Below the pieces are notes generated by a model. The model had not been told where the DNA came from. It ran no database searches and saw only the letters and a list, made by a program, of their open reading frames with translations. Positions 56,745 to 64,000 of a DNA stretch of 64,000 nucleotides are shown one piece after another. The position numbers and the translations under genes are program-made. How positions within the stretch are numbered: the first letter of the stretch is position 1; every line of letters begins with the position of its first letter. Where the stretch lies: positions 313,953 through 377,952 of the forward strand of contig CAJNDS010002418.1 in NCBI GenBank assembly GCA_905221605.1, in the 5' to 3' direction. The stretch is from Symbiodinium natans. Taxonomy: Eukaryota; Sar; Dinophyceae; Suessiales; Symbiodiniaceae.

Positions 56745-56925
56745 CCCCCTTCCCTTCCCTCCCCTTTCCCCTTCCCCCCCTTCCCTCCCCCTCCTTCCTT
56801 CCCCCTTGCCCCCTTCCCTCCCCTTCCCTTCCCTCCCCTTTCCCCCCCCCCCCCTTCCCTCCCCCTTCCCTCCCCCTCCTCCCCCTCCCCTTCCCTCTCC
56901 CCCCCTCTCTTTCCCACAAGCTCTG
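56745..56925 (+). repeat. Polypyrimidine tract (C/T) of about 180 bp
   Basis: Nearly uninterrupted CCCTTCCCTCCCC-type sequence; the complement is purine-only G/A. It leaves Pro/Ser/Leu-rich + ORFs and Gly/Glu/Arg-rich minus ORFs of over 100 codons that are artefacts. Confidence 0.95.
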
Positions 56926-58174
56926 TTTTCTGGCATTCCTTGCTTTGCAGCTTTTGCAATGCTTTGCAAGTGGACTCCATGTTTTTTGACAAATTCCGCA
57001 CAGAAGCCCCATTTCAGAATGCAACAGGTCTGCGCGCATCCGTGCTTTGTCAGAGAATCAGGCGCGCCTGCCCCTTGTCTGGGTCTTCTTTGTTTCAACA
57101 TTTTCTGGACATATAGTTCACGTACATTTTCTTTGAAAGGAGGCTTGAAGTTTTGAAGTTAGACATGTAGACGGTACAGAGTTGACTTTTAAGCGCAGGC
57201 AAAGCTGAAGCTCGAGATTAAGGCGAGTCGGGATGCATGTCCGAAAGGAGTGATGTGGCTGCAGAGATCCGATGACCTCAGGAGGCACGATCCCTGGCCA
57301 CGCCTCCGCCGCACGGAGCTTGTGCAGCACAACCCGCCAGAATATGATCCGCCATGTCATGAGTATGTCATGCCTTGTTGGACACCGTGGCTCTCGGCTG
57401 TCGAGGTCCGAGACACAGACTGTATCGGCTGCCAAGGGCGTCGCCTGGCTGCACCTGTACACCGCTTCCGGTCTGCTTCGATGATTCTGACTCCGTTTGT
57501 CCGAGGCGAGCAGCGAGGCAAGGCATGTCACGCCGAATGAGCCATTGGGGTGAACTTGTGAATTTGTTATAAATTATGTGAAGGCTGTCACAGCTTTCGG
57601 GGGGTTGGGTGCAGGCTCGTGGGTCCCGTGGGCCCCGCGGGTCTCGCGGGTCTCGTGGGTCTCACTCGCAACCTGCCAGTGCTCGGGAGCCGCGCCGCAG
57701 CTGGCGAAAAGGACACCGTGCTTACACGAGGCTTTCAATGCTACTGCACAGAAACATCTCCAGCAGCACTGCAGGAGATGGGAAGGGCAGCTCTCAGAAA
57801 GGGCAGCAGTGGAAGCCTACAGGCGCAGCCAGTGGTCTGGAAGACTTTGCTGGATGAAATTTAAGCTTCAGTGCCCACACTATTAGTTCTTTTAAGGAAT
57901 ATGTGGTGTTTCTCGTGTGCAAAGCTGCTTTTTGTGGCACTGGTAGGAGTTGCATGTTAAGTCAGGCCGGCTGGGCACTGCCTCTGAGCAAGGAGGTCCG
58001 GGTGGACTCGGCGGGCGCGCCGACCGAGTGGCCCGGGCTGCACGGCCACCGCCGCCCAGCGCCGTCCGAACGCTGCTCAGCTCAGACCTTCCAAAAGTTT
58101 CTTGCAACTGGGTAATTCATTAATTAGTAATTAGCGTTTCTGGCTGAAGGGGCTTGGGTGGTTCAGCCTTGCAG
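56926..58174. other. Unassigned; possible exon and a 9-bp repeat
   Basis: 57241-57540 is open on + (HDPWPRLRRTELVQHNPPEY and later Trp/Cys-containing segments) and could be an exon. 57606-57672 is a GGGTCTCG(T/C)-type short repeat open in all + frames. 57700-57864 is readable in several frames. Confidence 0.3.
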
Positions 58175-58364
58175 GTATGATGACCGCAGTATCCCCAACT
58201 TCCGCTCGCGCCATGAGGACATGAAAGCCGAGTGGGGAGAGAAGTGGGGCGATGAGGATTGGGGTGGGGATGGCGAGTGGGACGAGTGGGATGAGGATGG
58301 AGACTGGGGCTGGGATGATGGTTGGGGTGCCGACGTCGGATATGGCATCGGATATGGATGGTGA
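58175..58364 (+). CDS. Acidic Trp/Asp/Gly-rich exon
   Basis: After a CTTGCAG acceptor the frame reads YDDRSIPNFRSRHEDMKAEW, then a dense Trp-Gly-Asp-Glu tract and a Gly-Tyr end before TGA. The composition suggests a disordered acidic segment. Whether the TGA is the true stop or lies in an intron is unclear. No family. Confidence 0.4.
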
Positions 58365-58789
58365 TGGCTCAGAAGCCGAGAGCACGAGGATCAACCGCAT
58401 GCATCAGAGGTCGGTCTTACGAGTAGGGTGGCGGCGACGAGCGACAGGTTGCACGGGAAGCTCCTCCAACATGAACCGGACCCAGACACAGCAGCCAGCA
58501 GCTGTGGGCGCGTCGAAGCCCGATGCCGGAAGCCGCCAGAAGGCGCCATGTACATAGATGAAGTGCCAAATGGATGTCCAGTCTGAGTGGTGCTTCTACG
58601 CTCGAGCCAAAAAGTTGAAGAAAGCACCGCTGATGTGGACGGCGGACGGGTGATGCATGTGAATATTGAGATCTGTTCAGTTCTGTCGGTTTGTGCTGTG
58701 ACGCTGTTGCGCCGGGGCTCTCAAGACTCAATATTGCCGTGATAACCCTGCTGCCAACGTGTCAGACTCTCAGACACTCCCATCCCTAC
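58365..58789. other. No supported gene
   Basis: A Ser/Arg/Gln-rich + frame (58380-58557) follows directly but has no clear boundary or motif. Confidence 0.3.
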
Positions 58790-59690
58790 ACCCGAGTTTT
58801 GCTTGCCAAGATCGCCTACGGGTTGTTCGAGCGAAAGAAGATTGATCCTCGGCTGCAGGGAATTTCCCAAGTGACTGTTTGCCTTTGCATGTATGTTGAT
58901 AAGTTTTGAAGTATGTTATCAAGCTTGAACTGCTGGGATCTGCTGGATTGCCGATAACAGGAAGCGCAGATTTTCAGAGATATCGAGAAGCTCTGGACAG
59001 CACCCATCTCAGTGGCCTCATCGTTGGTGTCTTGAGCAAGTGAGCTTTCCACATTTGTGACACTGTGGTCGCGAAGTATGAAGCCGTCCAGGGACCTGGC
59101 ACCCACATTGGGCACCGGTCGGACTACCATCCACCCTTCGAGCGGGGTGCAGCCCTCTGTACCAGATCTTCATAGATCTCCATCGCCTTGAAATCGGCCT
59201 GGTTCCCCCATCCTTGTGGCAGGCACCGTGGTCGGCATCGACGTCGACATGGACGATGGTTGGCTGCCAAGCGCTGGTGTCAATCTAGCGTATTGACCAG
59301 AAAGAAGCCCAAGCTATTGCACATCCAACCGCTGTGCCGTGTTGCCAAGGCTCTCTAGCTTTCTGGGCCAATGGCGAGTTCCTGGGTGTCGTCAAAGACA
59401 ACGAGGCGCTCACTTGCCTAAGGCAAAGGATGATCATCAAACATGTTACTTCCAACCGTTTGTCTTCCGCTGGCAATCTTAAATCCAAAACCTGCAATAA
59501 CCTGCATTGTTCATTATTGCACATGACAAGATCTGTAAAGTGCAGTCTGGGCTGTTGGATGTCACAGCTCTTCATTTTCGAGCCCTGTTCTCCCGAACGG
59601 ATGATGGGCATCCCCATTGTGTTTCACCTTTTTGCAGATTCTCAGGACAAGCCTGTCAACCTCAAAGGCAAGAAGATCGTGCCCGGCTGA
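58790..59690 (+). CDS. SPRY-domain protein (partial)
   Basis: Exon 59223-59258 (GTVVGIDVDMDD, then GT) joins exon 59350-59390 (SLAFWANGEFLGV, then GT) with the codon split G|GC, giving DDGSLAFWANGEFLGV. This matches the core of SPRY/B30.2 domains (GD-VG--LD---G-L-F--NG--LG). Upstream candidate exons: about 58795-58872 (LLAKIAYGLFERKKIDPRLQ) and about 58961-59035 (EAQIFRDIEKLWTAPISV). The downstream candidate 59638-59690 after TTTTGCAG reads SQDKPVNLKGKKIVPG and a stop. SPRY domains are protein-interaction modules; partner and process are unknown. The N-terminal half of the domain was not located. Confidence 0.6.
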
Positions 59691-62600
59691 GTCGACCACA
59701 TGGACCGGGGTTAAAGTGAGGAGCGTTGAGCCACAGAGAAGTGTGAAGCATTTCGAGTGTGAAACGCTTTAAGTGTAAAACGCCGTCGTCTCAGGTTCCA
59801 GCCTTGAGCGTTTTTGGCAGGTGCGGCAGGGTTCTTGCGCTTTTGCACAGCACTTAAGGGCACGCTGGTTTGATAGCATCGTCGGTTCGACGACAGGAAC
59901 ACCGGAAACTACAAGGAAAGCACCATCATGGAGGCGTTGCTATGAGATTGTTGTGAGTATCTGGCTACAGACAGGAAGAGTCGGAAGAGTCCTGAGCAGC
60001 CTCTGGGCATCAGTATGCAGTGGCTTTTTATGGCGACGTGCCTGCCAGATTCGGACTGGTCTGGATGCCCCGGCGCGGTCCTGTCTTCAGCACAACTCCT
60101 CTGACCAGAACTATACCAAAGCCATGCTGAGCATGTTATGCACTTGACAGTGTTTTCATGAAGGCTCTTCCGTGTTTTGTTGTGTCATTCTTGTTCGCGC
60201 TGACGGCCAAGGCCCGGGAAGTGAGCAACGTTCAGAGCAAAGCCGGTCATCCCAACCAACCCTCGCCCAAGCACCCCGAACTTCCCCGAACCATCCCCAA
60301 ACCCTTTCCTAGCCTTTCTCCGTAGCTTCACAGCGACCAGAGAAGGCCTAGCTGGCTAGGCACACAAATGCAGAGCTATTTCATGGCGCATGACATCTCC
60401 GTACATGTCTAAGCCCAACGCCTGAGCAAGCGTCCCCGCGCATCTGTGCACTCTGCTCGGCAGCCAAAAAAGAGATGCGAACACCTGTAGGGACGGTAGT
60501 GACTGCAGTTCTTTCCATCCAACTGCTTTGATCGGACCATTCAGTGGCTTCCCTTAGGTGCGTGTGCCCACTGTCCACCACGCAGGATACGGAGGACAGA
60601 CTGAGCGCGCATGCCTTGAACTTTCTTGATTGGCTGGGAGTGGCGTTCGAGACGCCGAGAATTTTGGAGGATACATGGGCACGGCAGCTCCTGTCGCGCC
60701 GCTTTCGCCACTTTCGCCATACCAGGGTGCCTACCACCCGCCGGGAAGGCTCAATCTGTCATAGTATGCAATAGTATGTGCATATTGTGATGGTACAATG
60801 AAGCCGCCGCCAGTCCGCTGGCATCTCCTTTCCATGCCAGAGGCCCCGTTTGCCCTTCCCTTGCTCAGTATTCACGGCACATGTGCAAGCTGCTTGCAGG
60901 ATCCCTCTTTCCACCAATGCCAATGCCAGATGCAGGATATGCACGCAGTGCCGGTGCAAGGCATGCTGGAGATGTAGCAGAATTCCTGAGAGTGTGGAAT
61001 CACATGCAGCCTGTCCCTGAGTCCTGTTACCGTGCGGGTGAGCCCAGGCCAGGACTCTGAGACATGCTCAATGAAAGCTGCATCGACGCTCACCGTGACT
61101 CTTGCAATGTGAACTCGTTTTGTAACACAGGAGCCCCACTCGGGGCTCCGCTATCTCCAGTCGTGGCGTATCCTCGCAGTGTGGGCGGCAGGCGCAGGGC
61201 TAAGCGCAGGGAACCGTAAGGGTAAGGCAGACTTTCATAATGATTTTGTTCACGTGGCACAAAGTGATTTGCCCTAAGTCCAATCACTCTACGCGCCAGC
61301 AGTCCAACAGGCTGGGGGTTGACTTTTTGCTTCTTTGATGTGAGAAGACTTGTTGCATTTTGTTGCAGTGCGACAGGACCACCTCGACTGCTCACGCCTA
61401 CCAGCCACTCCGGTTGGCACTTGAAAAGCAAGAGGCCTGCATGCTACATGACTGAGTGACCCAAGGCGCTTCACCTTTGCTAGCAGATCGAAGGAACCAG
61501 TGCTGCGTTTATTTGCAGCTGTGAGATCCTTGTTCCTGTATGAAGGCCATGCTGTTTGATCGTTCGATGCTTGCAAAAGTCACCTCAAGGACACTGTCGC
61601 CTTCGCCCGCCCAGGATGTGCCTTGCTCAGCAGAGGAGTCTGCGTCATGTCCTAGGCGCCTCGGACCTACGCACGCCATTGGCTGCCATAGTTGTAGCAG
61701 GACGTTACGTCTGCTGCTGAGGTTAGGAGAAGCCTGTCCCCGAACTTGTCGCAGCCAGGGTCTTAGCGGCCTCCAGCTGTGCTTCACGGTGCGTCTTTGC
61801 AAAAAAACCGCAAACAAAAAGCACTCGAATCACAAAAACGATCCAATTTTGACCGCGGCCGAGGACACGCATTCTGCAACCTGGAGGGATGCTTGCAAAG
61901 GCCTCATGTCGCAACCTACCACAATGTGCACACGCGCGCTTTGTGTGCACATGGCGCCTTGCCTGCCTCCGCATGTGCGCTCTGCAGGCAGAGCCGCTTC
62001 CCCTGTCGGTGGAGCTCATGCAGGACTTACAGCATCACGGTGGCAGTACAGTGCCCAAGCCTTTTGCTGCAGCTCGCTGGTAGGCCCCTGTGGGGACACG
62101 CTTCGTTGTCCCGAAAGGCATGCTCTTGGCACAGGCACCATGTAAGTTCGCGTGAGTTCTCAGTTCATTGGCGGAGATTGGAATTCGCGCCAGTCCGCGT
62201 GAGTTTTTCTTTGTCACCCGAGTCTCAGGATGGCACGGCAGGCAGGGATGGCGCGGAGGCAAGTGCGAGGCCACCACGAGGAGAAATCAAGAGCAGATGA
62301 TCATGTCAATGTAACAGGTTGGCAGAATTTGGCAGAGACTAGAGTGCAGATCAGATCAGATCGGAAGATGCCATGTGAAGGCCCTCACCACTACAGCCGG
62401 CCGTGAGCGCATTTCGCCAGCCTCGTGATGGGGACATCTCGAGTGTGTAGGGGGCAACTTCCTTAGGCATGTTAGCCTGCGGAAGACTCTGTATTTGCCG
62501 TATCTTTGATAACCTTGGCATGACGCTCTCCTCGAAGTGTGACCCGCAAAAGCCCGACACTGGAGCAAACAAGGAGGCACGGAAGAAGAATAACGGCTCT

Positions 62601-62969
62601 GCAGGATGGACTTATGGTGCCAGGTCACACTTTCGAGCAGGCACTTCATGCCGGTCATATCGCCTTCAGGGCAGCTCGCAGCAAAAGCCTGACAAATCAA
62701 GACGGGGAGCCGGAGTCGTGAGGACTTCCAGTCGTGGCTGTCCAGACTTTGTCGGTTCTCATGATCCCGGCGCTTCGTTTCAGGCTATGCATTTTCAGAA
62801 GGCTTCGCCTTGCCGTGCTAGGCCGGTAGATATGTAGATTCTAGATAATGTCTCAGGATTGCTCTCAAAGCGAGGGCGCTGCTTACGTTCTCAGGAGTTG
62901 CGAAAAAAGGAGACGTTCAATTCAACTCAGAGGTGTCATCCGTGCCTCCGATGCTGTTCGAGTTTGGAG
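59691..62969. other. Unassigned; scattered exon candidates
   Basis: Readable + pieces: about 60004-60115 (AVAFYGDVPARFGLVWMPRR), about 60660-60762 (NFGGYMGTAAPVAPLSPLSP, ends TAG), 61982-62083 after CTGCAG (LPLSVELMQDLQHHGGSTV, ends TAG) and about 62539-62721 (LEQALHAGHIAFRAARSKS-like). A 201-codon + ORF at 61540-62145 is Cys/Arg/Ser rich and probably composite. No family was recognised. Confidence 0.3.
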
Positions 62970-63699
62970 GCCAAGCAGGCCGTCGACAAGGCTGATTCCG
63001 GCAAGCTCTTCATCTCACCAAAGCGAGAAGCCAAGGCAGGGGCTTTTCTTGCACACCCACCTTAAGCTCACACTCCCTGGCGTTCCGGAATTAAAGGATT
63101 GCCGCGAAACCCCAAGCCATAAACAGAGCTGCTTGAAGCCGGGTTTTGCCGTTGCCAGAAGCTGGCCACCAAGAAGCAGCGTGAGCTGAAGAAGCTCACT
63201 CAGGCTGCAGGGGATATGCTGGCCGCCACCAGCTGTCGGTTCCAAATTTCCCCGGTAGTGAGCTTGGACATTGTCCGGTGCCTTGCAGGCAGACAAGGCA
63301 GAAAGCTCGGAAATTGCAAGGACGGAGGGGTATGGGTGCTTTCCGAGACTCCGCAATGTCATACAGCATCATGTAGTGCGAGAATCCTCAATAGAGCATG
63401 GCTGCAAGCCGAACACAACTGGCTCTCCAAGTCTTGTTGCAGTGGTCGATTTGAACAGGAACTTGCAAGAGGCAACGAAGGTCAAGAACTCATCGGACTC
63501 CCAGGCGCCCTCAGTCGCGAAGCATCGCGAAGTCGCATGGCATTCGTGCGACTTCATGCTCGGAAAGGGTTGACAAGTTGAGCAGTCTTTTGCCTCTGCT
63601 GCTGTTCCCGAGGTCGATGTTGTGTTGGACTGCTCCTTTAAAGAGTATGTGAAGTGTGGACGTCTGCCGCACACAAAAGGCCTCCAAAGCTTCCAATAG
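62970..63699 (+). CDS. Coiled-coil-like multi-exon gene (partial)
   Basis: Exons after AG acceptors: about 62970-63050 (AKQAVDKADSGKLFISPKRE), 63159-63233 (KLATKKQRELKKLTQAAGDM), 63289-about 63328 (ADKAESSEIARTE) and 63443-about 63480 (VDLNRNLQEATK before GTCAAG). A last readable block, about 63585-63699, ends KEYVKCGRLPHTKGLQSFQ and a TAG. The charged helical pattern suggests another coiled-coil protein. Start not found; the gene probably begins upstream. Confidence 0.4.
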
Positions 63700-64000
63700 A
63701 TTCGGTACTCCTGCGTATTGGGCAACCTTCGAAACCTTGAGCCCCAAACGGAGTGATGGCTGAAGGTTGCAAAAGAGAACTCAATGGCGCAATCTGGCCA
63801 GATGCAAATCGCAACCCTGAAACCCAACAGGAGCCATGCCTGGCAGGCTTCGCACATGATCATCCTGCTAATTGAAGGACATGCAAGCTAAGCCCTGAAA
63901 GACAAATCGAACCCTTATACTGCAGACCGTAGACCCTTCTGCCCAGCATGCAATTGCACACAGAACAGGGGCACGCGATGCTTCGGTGACGCCTTGCAGG
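63700..64000. other. No supported gene
   Basis: Only short frames; the final CCTTGCAGG could be a splice acceptor of an exon beyond the window. Confidence 0.3.

Noticed and set aside
56336-57116. Gly/Glu/Arg-rich minus ORF and Pro/Ser-rich + ORFs
   Set aside because: Produced by the polypyrimidine tract, with no independent coding evidence.

Overview
The window looks like nuclear DNA of a dinoflagellate, most likely a Symbiodinium-like or other Suessiales lineage. Coding sequence is split into very short exons (often 20-100 nt). Many introns that homology forces open with GC, and a few apparently with GA, instead of GT, and nearly all acceptors read AG|G. Every gene I can recognise lies on the + strand, as in dinoflagellate unidirectional gene arrays. 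A degenerate TTTAGGG-type tract, abundant microsatellites and homopolymers, and AT-rich repeat islands in moderately GC-rich DNA fit the same picture. Exon models were built by eye from reading frame, splice signals and family knowledge, so boundaries are approximate unless stated.

Layout. 0.7-1.6 kb: an unrecognised multi-exon gene. 1.6-7.3 kb: little that can be supported, with some possible minus-strand coding remnants at 5.5-6.2 kb. 7.27-9.82 kb: an AT-rich island bounded by inverted repeats, a candidate transposable element. 10.0-12.75 kb: a UDP-glycosyltransferase (GT1-type) gene. 12.8-18.5 kb: scattered unassigned candidate exons. 20.1-20.7 kb: a BTB/POZ (KCTD-type T1) domain gene. 21.9-28.56 kb: a Lys/Glu/Ala-rich helical-repeat gene built from duplicated exons. 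28.75-35.5 kb: coiled-coil-like exons of one or more unknown genes. 37.08-39.9 kb, perhaps to 42.96 kb: an ABC1/ADCK (UbiB) atypical kinase. 45.25-50.04 kb: a complete 19-exon gene for a peroxisomal short-chain dehydrogenase of the MFE-2/HSD17B4 type, ending in Ser-Lys-Leu. 50.1-51.68 kb: coiled-coil exons and a long Pro/Ser-rich 3' exon. 52.3-58.4 kb: small unassigned ORFs and exons. 58.8-59.7 kb: a SPRY-domain gene. 62.97-63.7 kb: another coiled-coil gene.

The strongest biology is the peroxisomal dehydrogenase, with all 19 exons aligned to the family and 11 of 18 introns using GC donors, and the repeat gene, where intron-exon-intron segments carrying 87-bp coding repeats were duplicated. 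I see no operon-like pathway: the recognisable genes (sugar transfer, BTB adaptor, UbiB-like kinase, peroxisomal beta-oxidation, SPRY) look like functionally unrelated neighbours. No tRNA, rRNA, CRISPR array, prokaryotic promoter or terminator was recognised.
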